Below, piece by piece: positions 1 through 7,756 of a stretch of DNA of 64,000 nt (its first letter is position 1; each line of letters starts with the position of its first letter). Location of the stretch: contig JAKFYH010000007.1 in NCBI GenBank assembly GCA_021730945.1, positions 50,934 to 114,933 on the forward strand. The letters are read 5' to 3'. This DNA comes from Acidobacteriota bacterium (GTDB lineage Bacteria; Acidobacteriota; Vicinamibacteria; Vicinamibacterales; UBA2999). Made by a program: the position numbers and the translations under genes. Below the pieces are notes generated by a model. That model ran no database searches, had not been told where the DNA came from, and saw nothing but the letters and a program-made list of their open reading frames with translations.

Positions 1-1
1 C

Positions 2-244
2 ACTGGCCTGGTTGCCGAACGTCGAGCCCGCGCCCTGCTCGGCAAGAGCGGCCCCGGCCGCACGCTCCCGGCCGGCGACTGGTTGCGCGAGGCAATGCGC
101 GCCTTCGAGCGCGCCGAAACGGTCAAGCCGGCCGACAACGACGATGCCTTGCTGCGGTGGAACGCGTGTGCCCGGTTGTTCGAGCGGCACCCCGAGCTGA
201 TGACCGTCGATGAAGAGCGCACCGCCCCGGTGATGCTCGAATAG
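2..244 (+). CDS. Hypothetical protein, C-terminal fragment
   Basis: The frame is open from the left edge of the window and ends at TAG 242-244, so only the last 80 residues are seen. They are charged and probably helical, with a region rich in Ala, Arg and Glu, but carry no motif I recognise. The fragment could be the end of a TPR-like or other helical-repeat protein, which is a guess. A hairpin followed by T residues lies about 110 bases downstream. The gene reads toward the Tat zinc-ribbon gene at 470 but is separated from it by that hairpin and a promoter. Confidence 0.6.
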   Translation, partial: TGLVAERRARALLGKSGPGRTLPAGDWLREAMRAFERAETVKPADNDDALLRWNACARLFERHPELMTVDEERTAPVMLE

Positions 245-263
245 AAGGGGCAAATCGGCAGGC

Positions 264-327
264 ATGGGAAGATTTCCCATCCAAATGACAAATGATTACA
301 ACGGTGGGATGAGAATTTCGTATTCTC
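264..327. repeat. Two small palindromes in the first spacer
   Basis: A perfect inverted repeat with 7-base arms ATGGGAA and TTCCCAT around GAT lies at 264-280. A second, GAGAAT-TTCGT-ATTCTC, lies at 311-327. Both sit between the end of the first gene and the promoter at 411. They could be operator half-sites or small RNA hairpins; nothing in the sequence decides between these. Confidence 0.4.
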
Positions 328-351
328 TGCCTACAACGACAGAGGGGAAGC

Positions 352-400
352 ACCGGGTGGGGCTTCGCCGGTTTGCCGCCTGTCCTCACCCGGTTTTTTT
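352..400 (+). terminator. Probable intrinsic terminator of the first gene
   Basis: An 8-bp stem ACCGGGTG (352-359) and CACCCGGT (387-394) encloses a 27-base loop and is followed directly by a T run through 400. The long loop makes it a weaker candidate than the other terminators in the window. Confidence 0.45.
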
Positions 401-410
401 AACGCGCGGT

Positions 411-416
411 TATAAT
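411..416 (+). promoter_or_regulatory. -10 box of the Tat zinc-ribbon gene
   Basis: A perfect TATAAT lies 53 bases before the ATG at 470. The expected start of transcription gives a leader of about 47 bases that ends in a good AGGAG ribosome-binding site. This gene therefore has a conventional leader, unlike several neighbours. Confidence 0.55.
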
Positions 417-469
417 GCCGAAAGGCTGAGTGTGTGCTCGGCCAATAGTGATTCAGGAGACCAGCGTCC

Positions 470-775
470 ATGTTCGATAATTTGAACGGTACGGGCCTCG
501 ATCGTCGCAGTTTTCTGCGTGGCTCGGCCATGTTTGCCGCCGCGATTGGCGTCTCGGTGATCCCGGCACTCGCGCAGCAGGCGCCCCAGAAGCCTGAAGA
601 CGAGAAGAAGAAGGAACAGCCGAAGGATCCCTTCGCTGACGACCAGAAGGAAGAGAAGAAGCTGGTAGACGACGAAGGGCGCGAGTACCGCGTGTGCCCC
701 CAGTGCGCCTACAACATGTACAAGCAGGGCCGCATGTGGGTGTGCGAAAACTGCGGCTATAGCTACGTCGAGTAG
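470..775 (+). CDS. Small Tat-exported zinc-ribbon (rubredoxin-like) protein
   Basis: A 101-residue protein. Residues 11-35 form a twin-arginine signal peptide (DRRSFLRGSA, then a hydrophobic stretch ending ALA-QQ). A very charged Lys/Glu/Asp linker follows at about 40-70. The C-terminus carries two CxxC pairs, Cys76/Cys79 and Cys92/Cys95, in a layout typical of a zinc ribbon or rubredoxin-like metal site. Tat export implies that it folds, probably with its metal, before crossing the membrane. The precise function is unknown. It is monocistronic: it has its own promoter at 411 and a strong terminator 24 bases after the stop. The ATG is preceded by AGGAG. Confidence 0.7.
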   Translation: MFDNLNGTGLDRRSFLRGSAMFAAAIGVSVIPALAQQAPQKPEDEKKKEQPKDPFADDQKEEKKLVDDEGREYRVCPQCAYNMYKQGRMWVCENCGYSYVE

Positions 776-798
776 TCACCGACACGGCGCAGATTTGG

Positions 799-830
799 AA
801 AGGCCCGGCAATTCGCCGGGCCTTTTGCTT
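799..830 (+). terminator. Strong terminator between convergent genes
   Basis: An 11-bp GC-rich hairpin has arms 799-809 and 815-825 around loop AATTC and is followed by TTTTGCTTTTT. It ends transcription of the zinc-ribbon gene. A-rich sequence on the left arm may let it also act on the converging M20 amidohydrolase transcript. Confidence 0.85.
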
Positions 831-832
831 TT

Positions 833-2062
833 TCAGGCGTGCACGGTCTTTTCCACCAGCCTCAGAAACGCCGCGATCGTTTGCTCGAGATACGCCTCGG
901 GCGTGTCCTCTTCCTTGCAGTGCGACAGGCCTTTCGAGGAATAGGCAAACATCATCACCGTCGGCATGTGCGGCACCATCTCGGCGGCGTCGTGCAACGG
1001 ACCCGAGGGCAGCCGCGGAGCGGCGCCGGTCACCTCGTGGACGGCTTCGGCGCACAGTTCGATCAGCCGGGCATCGAACGGCCGGGGCGCAATTCGCCAC
1101 AACGTCCGCCACTCCACAGTCACGTTGTTGTGTTGCGCCGCCAGCCCGGCCACGTCCCGCGCCTCGGCCAGCATCCGGGCCAGGACTCCCGCATCGAGCG
1201 CACGCTGATCCAGGGAGATCTCGCAGACACCGGGCACGGCGGTGACGATCCCGGGCTCGACCTTGACCGTGCCGACCGTGCACACGACGCGGGCATCGGG
1301 CGTGGTGTGGCGAATGGCGATCTCGCGGAACCCCAGCGCGCTCTCGGCGGCGGCGAGGAAGGCGTCACGGCGCATGGGAATGGGCGTCGAGCCCGAATGC
1401 GCGGCCTGGCCGGTGAAGCGAAGCAGGTGCCGTTCCACGCCGAAGGTGCCGAGCACCACGCCCGCCGGTTGATCCAGGGCTTCGAGCACCGGTCCTTGTT
1501 CGATGTGCAGCTCAAGGTAGGCGAGCGCATCGATGGCCTTGAGGAAGGCCTGCGCCTCGTGCATGCGCGACAGTTCCACCCCGTTGTCGCGGAGCGCGTC
1601 CACCAGCCGGGTGCCCGACTTGTCGACCAGTCCCTCCACATCGCCGATCGTCAGCGACCCGGCGGCCGCCGACGAACCCAGCAGGCTGCGCCCGAAACGC
1701 GCCCCCTCTTCGTCGGCCCAGTCCACCACCTTGATCGTGACTGGTGGCCGGCGGTCGCGAAACATGCGCAGCGCCTCGAAGCCCACCATCACCCCCAGGG
1801 CGCCGTCGAGCCAGCCGCCGTTGGGCACCGAGTCGAGGTGGCCGCCGATGATGACCGTGCGGTCCGATGCGCCCGGCAGCGTCGCCCAGCTGTTGCCGCC
1901 GGCGTCAATCTCCGGCGTGATGTCCAGGCTGGCGAGCTTGGCATTGAACCACTGCCGGGCGTCGCGCCAGACGGGTCCCCACGCCAGTCGCTGGGCGCCA
2001 TCGGCCGTTGAGGTCAGCTCGGCCAGCTCGCGGAGGTTGACAATGACGTCGCGGGTGCTCAT
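833..2062 (-). CDS. M20 family Zn-dependent amidohydrolase (N-carbamoyl-L-amino acid hydrolase / allantoate amidohydrolase type)
   Basis: A 409-residue cytoplasmic enzyme of the hydantoinase/carbamoylase family, which removes the carbamoyl group from N-carbamoyl amino acids or related ureido compounds. Visible binuclear metal motifs are GGHLDSVPNGG (His and Asp), DEEGARFG (Glu pair), LHIEQGP (His) and a late SGPLHDAAEM and SHCKEE segment (His), in family order and at full length. Substrate preference cannot be read from sequence, and no hydantoinase or allantoinase gene is nearby. The ATG lies 8 bases after a TATACT box on the minus strand with no Shine-Dalgarno, so translation may be leaderless. 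Confidence 0.85.
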   Translation of the reverse strand: MSTRDVIVNLRELAELTSTADGAQRLAWGPVWRDARQWFNAKLASLDITPEIDAGGNSWATLPGASDRTVIIGGHLDSVPNGGWLDGALGVMVGFEALRMFRDRRPPVTIKVVDWADEEGARFGRSLLGSSAAAGSLTIGDVEGLVDKSGTRLVDALRDNGVELSRMHEAQAFLKAIDALAYLELHIEQGPVLEALDQPAGVVLGTFGVERHLLRFTGQAAHSGSTPIPMRRDAFLAAAESALGFREIAIRHTTPDARVVCTVGTVKVEPGIVTAVPGVCEISLDQRALDAGVLARMLAEARDVAGLAAQHNNVTVEWRTLWRIAPRPFDARLIELCAEAVHEVTGAAPRLPSGPLHDAAEMVPHMPTVMMFAYSSKGLSHCKEEDTPEAYLEQTIAAFLRLVEKTVHA

Positions 2063-2070
2063 GTCGCGAG

Positions 2071-2076
2071 AGTATA
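2071..2076 (-). promoter_or_regulatory. -10 box TATACT for the M20 amidohydrolase
   Basis: Read on the minus strand, TATACT ends 8 bases before the ATG at 2062. A normal +1 would fall on or next to the start codon, which implies a leaderless mRNA. Confidence 0.55.
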
Positions 2077-2108
2077 TCCAAGCGACCCCCGGCCGCCGCC
2101 GGGTGGCC

Positions 2109-2114
2109 TAGAAT
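2109..2114 (+). promoter_or_regulatory. -10 box TAGAAT for the SDR gene
   Basis: TAGAAT ends 11 bases before the ATG at 2126, with no Shine-Dalgarno between. Together with the minus-strand box at 2071 it packs two divergent promoters into a 63-base spacer. Confidence 0.5.
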
Positions 2115-2125
2115 GGCCTCACATC

Positions 2126-2953
2126 ATGTCGCTCAAACACCGCACCGTGTTCATCACCGGCGGCTCGCGCGGCATTGGCCACGCGATCGCGCTGCGCGCG
2201 GCCGCCGACGGCGCCAATGTCGTGATTGCCGCCAAGACCACCGAGCCGCATCCGAAGTTGCCAGGCACCATTCACTCGGCGGCGGCTGATGTCGAACGGG
2301 CCGGTGGGCAGGCGTTGGCCGTGGCGGTCGATATTCGGGACGAAGGCCAGGTGGAGGCGGCGATCGCGGCGGCGGTGGCGCGATTCGGCGGTATCGACAT
2401 CCTGGTCAACAACGCCTCGGCGATCAGCCTCACCGGCACCCTCGACACGCCGATGAAACGCTTCGACCTGATGCACCAGGTCAATACCCGCGGCACGTTT
2501 CTGTGCTCACAGAAGGCGATTCCGCACCTGCTGAAATCGAGCAATCCCCACATCCTGAACCTGGCGCCGCCGCTGCCGTCGATTGTCGACGCCAGGTGGT
2601 TTGCGCCTCATGTCGCCTACACCATGGCCAAGTTCGGCATGTCGTTGTGCGTGCTCGGCATGGCCGGGGAATTTCGGTCGCAGGGCATTGCCGTGAACGC
2701 CCTGTGGCCCAGAACCACCATCGATACCGAGGCGATCCGCCTGATTGCGGGCCCGGATGCCCGGCGGCTGACACGCTCGCCGGCCATCATGGCCGATGCG
2801 GCCCACTGGATCCTCACGCGCCCAAGCCGCGAGCTCACGGGCCGGTTTCTGATCGATGACGAGGTGCTGGCCGAGGCGGGTGTTACCGACCTGTCTGGGT
2901 ACCGTGCGGCGGGGGTCAGGGAAGAGGACCTGATGCCGGACTTCTTCGTCTAA
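2126..2953 (+). CDS. Short-chain dehydrogenase/reductase, HSDL2-like
   Basis: A 275-residue SDR. The Rossmann glycine motif TGGSRGIGHA is at residues 11-20, NNAS at about 96-99, and the catalytic Tyr-x-x-x-Lys is in YTMAKFGMS near 175. The spacing and a long C-terminal part ending DLMPDFFV resemble the SDR domain of hydroxysteroid dehydrogenase-like protein 2, often annotated as an NAD(P)-dependent oxidoreductase of unknown substrate. The gene stands alone, divergent from the M20 amidohydrolase and convergent with a lipoprotein gene. Confidence 0.85.
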   Translation: MSLKHRTVFITGGSRGIGHAIALRAAADGANVVIAAKTTEPHPKLPGTIHSAAADVERAGGQALAVAVDIRDEGQVEAAIAAAVARFGGIDILVNNASAISLTGTLDTPMKRFDLMHQVNTRGTFLCSQKAIPHLLKSSNPHILNLAPPLPSIVDARWFAPHVAYTMAKFGMSLCVLGMAGEFRSQGIAVNALWPRTTIDTEAIRLIAGPDARRLTRSPAIMADAAHWILTRPSRELTGRFLIDDEVLAEAGVTDLSGYRAAGVREEDLMPDFFV

Positions 2954-2954
2954 A

Positions 2955-2990
2955 AAGAAAAAGGGGGGCAAGCCGGTTGGCTTGGCCCCC
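2955..2990 (-). terminator. Terminator of the lipoprotein gene
   Basis: On the minus strand an 11-bp stem with one bulged G (arms 2979-2990 and 2964-2974, loop of 4) is followed by TTTTTCTTTTTA. The T tract shows that it acts mainly on the leftward lipoprotein transcript. It abuts the SDR stop codon. Confidence 0.8.
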
Positions 2991-3014
2991 AATCTGTCGA
3001 CTTGAACCTGCCGC

Positions 3015-3932
3015 CTACTGGAGGCGGCCGGCGCCGGTCCAGCGGCCCTGTTCTTCGCCGGTGAAGACGCGCCAACCGACGGTTGGCGTGCCGCAGTGCT
3101 GAACCAGGATGTCCACCAGGTGCACCTGCGTGGTGCCCTCGTCCGGATCGGAACTGTAGTTGTAGGCCAACTCGTCGCCGGCCGCGACCACCGCGCGGCC
3201 GCCGTTGTCCGCTGGTGAGCGGGTTGGCTTGGCGTTATAACCCCACCGGGTGTCGAAGGTCCGGAAATGGTCGACCACGCGGTCCTGCCAGGGGTTGTTG
3301 ACGTACTTGACCCCGAGCGGGCACGAGTCACTCGCATTGTTGAACCGCGACAGCTCGGTTCTCATGTCCGGTAGCGGCAGGGACTGGCCGGCCGGCGGAT
3401 TGGGCGTGCGCTTGGCATTGGGGTCGGTCGGCACCGGCACCGCGGCGACCGTGCCCGTGGTGGTAAAGGCCCGTGTGCCCGACCAGGTACCGGGCTGATC
3501 CTCGAGCTCAACGCGAACGCGCCAGAAGTACTTAGTTCCCGCGGTCAGCGCGGCCGGCACCACGAAGCGGATGATGCCCTGGCTGTCCTGGATGCCCATG
3601 CCTGCCTGCGTGATGGGATCAAACGTGTCGCTGGTGCTGATCTGGAACCGGTGCGCCAGCGCCGGCAGCGGCGTCGCGGTCTGGAAGCGCCCCACGCCGG
3701 CCTGGGCCGACAGGGTCGGCGTCAGACCGATAGCGGTTGCGTCATTGAGCGGCACCAGCCCGACCGGTGTCGTTGCCTTGACGATGGTGCCATCCGGGTT
3801 CGACGCGGCACCGCCGGCGCCGATTGTGGCTGAGGGCGAGGTCGGCGCCGCCGCCCCTCCTTCGCAGGCCACGAATGTGAATGCGCAGAGCGCGGCGAGG
3901 GCAGCGCCTTTCATGTGGGTTGAGTGAGTCAT
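3015..3932 (-). CDS. Hypothetical lipoprotein with fibronectin-type repeats
   Basis: Up to 305 residues. The N-terminus is a lipoprotein signal peptide whose lipobox FVAC gives a lipidated Cys, predicting attachment to the outer or inner membrane. The middle part (FQISTSDTFDPI, KYFWRVRVELED, GTRAFTTTG) reads like one or two fibronectin-III or PKD-like beta-sandwich modules; the C-terminal 120 residues are unassigned. Translation may start at Met1 or at Met7 (3914), which leaves a shorter signal peptide. GAAGG lies just upstream of the first ATG. I recognise no enzyme motif. Confidence 0.65.
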   Translation of the reverse strand: MTHSTHMKGAALAALCAFTFVACEGGAAAPTSPSATIGAGGAASNPDGTIVKATTPVGLVPLNDATAIGLTPTLSAQAGVGRFQTATPLPALAHRFQISTSDTFDPITQAGMGIQDSQGIIRFVVPAALTAGTKYFWRVRVELEDQPGTWSGTRAFTTTGTVAAVPVPTDPNAKRTPNPPAGQSLPLPDMRTELSRFNNASDSCPLGVKYVNNPWQDRVVDHFRTFDTRWGYNAKPTRSPADNGGRAVVAAGDELAYNYSSDPDEGTTQVHLVDILVQHCGTPTVGWRVFTGEEQGRWTGAGRLQ

Positions 3933-4029
3933 GGTTCAGCCTTCAATTATTTATCGGCCGGAGGCCAGACACCCAATATATTTCGCGGTCCAGTCTGATT
4001 GGTATCAAAAAACCCGAATACTCTAGGCC

Positions 4030-5016
4030 ATGCCAGTCGCCCAACTCTCCGCGGCCCAGTTACACGAGCCCATTCTTCCGCTCGCCAGGCCACCGCAAGT
4101 GGTTCTCCGGCCGGAGCAGACAATGGACGAGGCGGCCCGGGCGATACGTGCGGCGGCGCCGGCCGACGCCATTCACTATTTCTACGTCGTCGACAGCGCT
4201 GAGGTGCTGGTGGGGGTCGTGCCCACCCGGCGCCTGCTCACCGCTGCGCCGGATCAGACGGTCGCCGCGATCATGGTCGACAACGTTGTCGCGATTCCCG
4301 ATTGGGCGACCGTGCTGATCGCCAGCGAGTACTTTGCCACCCGCAGGCTCCTGGCGTTCCCGGTCGTCGATGGGAAGGGCCGGCTGCTCGGCGTGGTCGA
4401 CGTCGGCCTGTTCACCGATGAGGTGATCGACCTGGCGCGCCGGACCTACGAGGACATCTTTCAGCTGATTGGCGTGCACGGCACCGCCCAGCGGTCGACC
4501 GTGGACGCGTTCAAGGACCGCTTTCCGTGGTTGCTCTCCAACATCGCCGGCGGTTTGTTGGCGGCGGTCATCGCCAGCCAGTTCGAGTACCTGCTTCGCG
4601 ACGTCGTGGTACTGGCGCTCTTCATCCCCATCGTCCTGGCGTTGGGCGAAAGCGTCAGCATGCAGGCCCTCAGCCTGACGCTCCAGAGCTTCAGCGACGG
4701 CCCCTTCGTGGCGAAGCGGCTGGCGGCGGCCTTGTGGAAGGAGTTCCGGACCGCCGCCTTGCTCGGCCTGGGCTGCGGCGCCGTGGTGGCCGGCGTGGCG
4801 CTGGTCTGGCGCGGGCAGGCCGTGGTCGCGGCGGTGATCTTCGCGGCGATCGTGCTGTCGATGGTCGTGGCCTGCCTGCTCGGTGTCGCGTTCCCGACGG
4901 TGCTGCGCGCGGCCAAGGCTGATCCGCGGATCGCCGCCGGCCCGGTCGTACTCGCGGCGGCCGACGTGGCAACCCTGATCTTCTATTTCGGACTGGGCGC
5001 CCGTTTCCTGGGTTGA
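4030..5016 (+). CDS. MgtE-like divalent cation transporter lacking the N-terminal domain
   Basis: A 328-residue membrane protein. Residues about 10-130 make a pair of CBS domains (HYFYVVDSAEVLVGVVPTRRLL and LLAFPVVDGKGRLLGVVD). Residues about 160-328 are the MgtE transmembrane domain with about five helices, including the conserved PIVLALGESVSMQALSL segment. MgtE proteins are usually near 450 residues with an additional N-domain before the CBS pair, which is absent here. CBS domains in this family sense Mg2+ and gate the pore. Its end overlaps the convergent pseudouridine synthase gene by 34 bases. Confidence 0.8.
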   Translation: MPVAQLSAAQLHEPILPLARPPQVVLRPEQTMDEAARAIRAAAPADAIHYFYVVDSAEVLVGVVPTRRLLTAAPDQTVAAIMVDNVVAIPDWATVLIASEYFATRRLLAFPVVDGKGRLLGVVDVGLFTDEVIDLARRTYEDIFQLIGVHGTAQRSTVDAFKDRFPWLLSNIAGGLLAAVIASQFEYLLRDVVVLALFIPIVLALGESVSMQALSLTLQSFSDGPFVAKRLAAALWKEFRTAALLGLGCGAVVAGVALVWRGQAVVAAVIFAAIVLSMVVACLLGVAFPTVLRAAKADPRIAAGPVVLAAADVATLIFYFGLGARFLG

Positions 5017-5759
5017 GGCCGGCCGGGAAAGGCGCGGCGCAACTGGTCGGCGGAGACTTCGCGCCACGCGCCCGGCGCCAGGGTGCCCAGCTCAAGTCCG
5101 CCGTATTGCACCCGCCGCAACCGCGTGACCCGATGCCCGGTGGCGGCCAGCATGCGCCGGACCTCCCGGTTCCTGCCTTCCGTGAGGGTCACGACCAGGT
5201 GGCTTTCGCGTGACGATGCCTTCCTGACGACGACCTCGGCGGCGGTGAGTGACTCCCCGTCGACCTCGATGCCGTCGCCCAGTGCCCGGGCCGTCTCGTC
5301 CGACACCCGACCCTCAACCGTGACCAGATAGATGCGCGGGACGCCTGATTGGGGGTCGGTGAGCCAGTCGGCGAAGCGCGTGTCGTTGGTGAGGATCAAC
5401 AAGCCGCTGGTCGCCAGATCGAGACGTCCGACCGGCATGACCGGGGTGGGGACGTCCGCCAGCAGGTCGAAGACGGTCGGGCGGCCCTGGGGATCCGAGC
5501 GCGTGGTCACAACGCCGCGCGGCTTGTGCAGCACGATCGTGCAGGCACGCGCGACCCGCGGCGCGCCGCCGTCGATGGCAATCGCGACCTGTTCCGGCAC
5601 GACCGGATACAGCGGGTTGATGATACGGACGCCGTCCACGGTGATGCGTCCCTCGATCACGAGCGCCCGCGCCTGGGTCCGGCTGGCCAGGCCGAGTTTC
5701 GAGACGGCACGCTCGAGTGGCACGCGCCCGCGCGGGGTCCGGCTAGCGGTAGTTGCCAA
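4983..5759 (-). CDS. RsuA/RluB-family pseudouridine synthase
   Basis: A 258-residue RNA-modifying enzyme. An S4 RNA-binding domain lies at about residues 13-60 (ERAVSKLGLASRTQARALVIEGRITVDG). The catalytic domain contains VGRLDLATSGLLILTNDTRF, where the Asp of GRLD is the family's catalytic residue. RsuA acts on 16S and RluB on 23S rRNA; sequence alone does not decide which. The start is TTG at 5759, overlapping the yajQ stop by 17 bases, so the two are co-transcribed. A GTG 36 bases inside is an alternative start. Confidence 0.85.
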   Translation of the reverse strand: MATTASRTPRGRVPLERAVSKLGLASRTQARALVIEGRITVDGVRIINPLYPVVPEQVAIAIDGGAPRVARACTIVLHKPRGVVTTRSDPQGRPTVFDLLADVPTPVMPVGRLDLATSGLLILTNDTRFADWLTDPQSGVPRIYLVTVEGRVSDETARALGDGIEVDGESLTAAEVVVRKASSRESHLVVTLTEGRNREVRRMLAATGHRVTRLRRVQYGGLELGTLAPGAWREVSADQLRRAFPGRPQPRKRAPSPK

Positions 5760-6243
5760 ACTGGAGGGCCACGCCGAAATCCTTGGCGCGCAGCGCCTGC
5801 ATGGCGCCTTGCAGCTCGTCCTTGGATGCCGAGGTGACCCGCACCTGGTCGGCCTGGATCTGCGCCTGCACCTTCTTGAGCTTCAGGTCCTTGAGGTGCT
5901 TGACGATCTCGCGGGCGGCGTCACTGGGAATGCCCTGCTGCAGGGTGATCACCTGCCGGACGGTGCTGCCGGCGGCGGGCTCGATCTCTTCGCGCTTCAT
6001 GTTCTTGACCGGCACGCTGCGCTTGATCAGGCGGGTCTGCAGGACGTCCCACACCGACTCGAGCTTGAAGTTGTCCTCGGCGGTGAGTGTGAGCGTGTTG
6101 GCCTTGGCGTCGAGCTCAATTGCCGCGCTCGAGCCCTTGAAGTCAAACCGCTGGGCGATTTCCTTGCGCGCCTGGTTCACCGCGTTGTCCACCTCGGGCA
6201 GGTCGATGTTCGAGGTGACGTCGAACGAGTAGGTGCTGGCCAT
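5743..6243 (-). CDS. yajQ: YajQ family nucleotide-binding protein
   Basis: A 166-residue protein matching the YajQ family along its full length (MASTYSFDVTSNIDLPEVDNAVNQARKE at the start, DFGVALQFGNYR at the end). YajQ members bind nucleotides, and cyclic di-GMP in Xanthomonas. The GGDEF cyclase at 35474 shows that this cell makes c-di-GMP, so a sensor role is plausible but inferred. It is first in a two-gene operon with the pseudouridine synthase. TAGGAT ends 7 bases before the ATG on the minus strand. Confidence 0.9.
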   Translation of the reverse strand: MASTYSFDVTSNIDLPEVDNAVNQARKEIAQRFDFKGSSAAIELDAKANTLTLTAEDNFKLESVWDVLQTRLIKRSVPVKNMKREEIEPAAGSTVRQVITLQQGIPSDAAREIVKHLKDLKLKKVQAQIQADQVRVTSASKDELQGAMQALRAKDFGVALQFGNYR

Positions 6244-6250
6244 ACCTGCG

Positions 6251-6271
6251 ATCCTAACTGATTGGTATACT
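6251..6271. promoter_or_regulatory. Divergent -10 boxes for yajQ and the response regulator
   Basis: TAGGAT at 6251-6256 (minus strand) lies 7 bases before the yajQ ATG. TATACT at 6266-6271 (plus strand) lies 9 bases before the response regulator GTG. Both start codons therefore fall near the expected +1. The whole spacer is 37 bases, so the two promoters must overlap. Confidence 0.55.
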
Positions 6272-6280
6272 CGCCGCGAA

Positions 6281-6676
6281 GTGCCCTCCGAAGTTCCGCC
6301 GCCGCTGGTGCTCGTGGTCGACGACTATGCCGACGCGCGGGAGATGTATGCGGAGAGCTTGCTGCTGCAGGGGTTCCGCGTGGCCCAAGCGGCCAATGGC
6401 GTCGAGGCGGTCGACCTGGCGCGGGCGCTGGCGCCTGACGCGATCCTGATGGACCTGTCGCTGCCCGGCATCGACGGCTGGGAGGCGACGCGGCGGCTCA
6501 AGGGTGATACCGCGACCCGCCACATTCCCGTGGTCGCCATCACCGGCCATGCGCCCGTGCACGCTGCCGACCGGGCCCGCGCCGCCGGCTGTGACCGCTT
6601 GCTGATCAAGCCGGCGCTCCCCGACCAGGTGATCGCGGAGTTGCGCGACGCCATGCGGCGCCATCCATCGATCTAG
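6281..6676 (+). CDS. Single-domain response regulator (CheY-like)
   Basis: About 131 residues, nearly all a receiver domain: LVLVVDDYADAREM (acidic pair), ILMDLSLPGIDGWEA (phospho-acceptor Asp), VVAITGHA (Thr/Ser switch) and LLIKPALP (conserved Lys). There is no output domain, so it probably acts by binding a partner. I place the start at GTG 6281 because a TATACT box ends 9 bases before it; an upstream in-frame ATG at 6233 would overlap the yajQ coding start and is less likely. No cognate kinase is adjacent. Confidence 0.85.
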   Translation: MPSEVPPPLVLVVDDYADAREMYAESLLLQGFRVAQAANGVEAVDLARALAPDAILMDLSLPGIDGWEATRRLKGDTATRHIPVVAITGHAPVHAADRARAAGCDRLLIKPALPDQVIAELRDAMRRHPSI

Positions 6677-6727
6677 TCGTCCATCGGCGACGAAATTACC
6701 TAGTTATGGCCGCGCCAGTGCCGCACG

Positions 6728-6733
6728 TACGCT
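6728..6733 (+). promoter_or_regulatory. -10-like box TACGCT for the TerC gene
   Basis: TACGCT ends 9 bases before the ATG at 6743, the same spacing as at 6266, 7742, 13255 and 38120. An AAGG just before the ATG could also serve as a weak ribosome-binding site. Confidence 0.4.
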
Positions 6734-6742
6734 GACAAGGTA

Positions 6743-7744
6743 ATGCTGTTTCCGTTTGCTGACTATTGGTGGTTCTACGTCGCGTTTACCGGCTTCATCC
6801 TGGTGCTGCTGGCGATCGACCTCGGGGTATTCAACCGGCAGGCGCACGTCGTGTCGATTCGCGAGGCGGCCAAGTTCAGCGTTCTGTGGATCTCGCTGGC
6901 GCTGGTGTTCAACGTCCTCTTGTACTTCTATGCGCGGTCGGCGTTTGCCGCCGACCCGCGGCTGCTGGCCATGCCGGGGTTCGACCCCGGAGCGGCGGCC
7001 TGGCGCGTGGCCCTCGAGTTTCTCGCCGGCTACATCGTCGAGTACACGCTGTCGGTCGACAACATGTTCGTCTTTGTTGTCATCTTCTCGTACTTCCGCG
7101 TGCCGTCGGTGTATCAGCACCGCGTGCTGTTTTACGGCATCCTCGGCGCGCTCGTGTTTCGCGCCGTGTTCATTGCCCTGGGCTCGGTGCTGCTGGCCTA
7201 CCACTGGGTGATCATGGTGTTTGGCGCCCTGCTGATTTACACCGGCTTCAAGATGCTCAGTCACGATCCCGGGACGATGGCGCCCGACCAGAACCTGCTG
7301 GTGCGGTTGACGCGCCGATGGATGCCGGTGCTGGAGCTGTTCGACGGCAAGCACTTCTTCTCGCGGGTCGACGGCCGGTGGCACGCGACGCCGCTGTTCC
7401 TGGCGCTGATGGCGATCGAGATGAGCGACATCGTCTTTGCCATCGATTCGGTGCCCGCCATCTTTGCCCTGACCCGCGAGCCGTTGATTGTGTTTACCTC
7501 CAACGTGTTCGCCATCCTCGGCCTGCGGTCGCTGTATTTCGTGCTGGCCGGCGCGGTCGCGCGCTTCACGCTGTTGCGGTTCGGGCTGGCGGGTGTGCTG
7601 ATGTTCATCGGCTTGAAGATGATCTGGCTGAACGAGGCCTGGGGCGGGCACTTCCCAATCGGCTGGTCACTCGCCATCATCGGCCTGCTGGTCGGCGGCT
7701 CGATTGCGGCGTCCCTGCTCGTCGATCAGCGCAAGGCCGCGTAG
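6743..7744 (+). CDS. TerC/Alx family integral membrane protein
   Basis: 333 residues with about nine transmembrane helices and the TerC family signatures EYTLSVDNMFVFVVIFSYF near residue 105 and EMSDIVFAIDSVPAIFAL near residue 227, which carry conserved acidic residues inside the membrane. Members export manganese or confer tellurite resistance; Alx is linked to Mn and alkaline pH. Here a Mn-type transporter is most likely. Many relatives are controlled by a yybP-ykoY riboswitch, but the 66-base spacer is too short for one. fdhD follows 12 bases later with its own -10-like box. Confidence 0.85.
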   Translation: MLFPFADYWWFYVAFTGFILVLLAIDLGVFNRQAHVVSIREAAKFSVLWISLALVFNVLLYFYARSAFAADPRLLAMPGFDPGAAAWRVALEFLAGYIVEYTLSVDNMFVFVVIFSYFRVPSVYQHRVLFYGILGALVFRAVFIALGSVLLAYHWVIMVFGALLIYTGFKMLSHDPGTMAPDQNLLVRLTRRWMPVLELFDGKHFFSRVDGRWHATPLFLALMAIEMSDIVFAIDSVPAIFALTREPLIVFTSNVFAILGLRSLYFVLAGAVARFTLLRFGLAGVLMFIGLKMIWLNEAWGGHFPIGWSLAIIGLLVGGSIAASLLVDQRKAA

Positions 7745-7747
7745 ACT
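7742..7747 (+). promoter_or_regulatory. -10-like box TAGACT for fdhD
   Basis: TAGACT overlaps the TerC stop codon and ends exactly 9 bases before the GTG start of fdhD, again with no Shine-Dalgarno. Confidence 0.45.
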
Positions 7748-7756
7748 AGGCAACCA

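Noticed and set aside
6677..6742. yybP-ykoY manganese riboswitch before the TerC gene
   Set aside because: The spacer is only 66 bases and a -10-like box sits 9 bases before the start, leaving no room for the aptamer.
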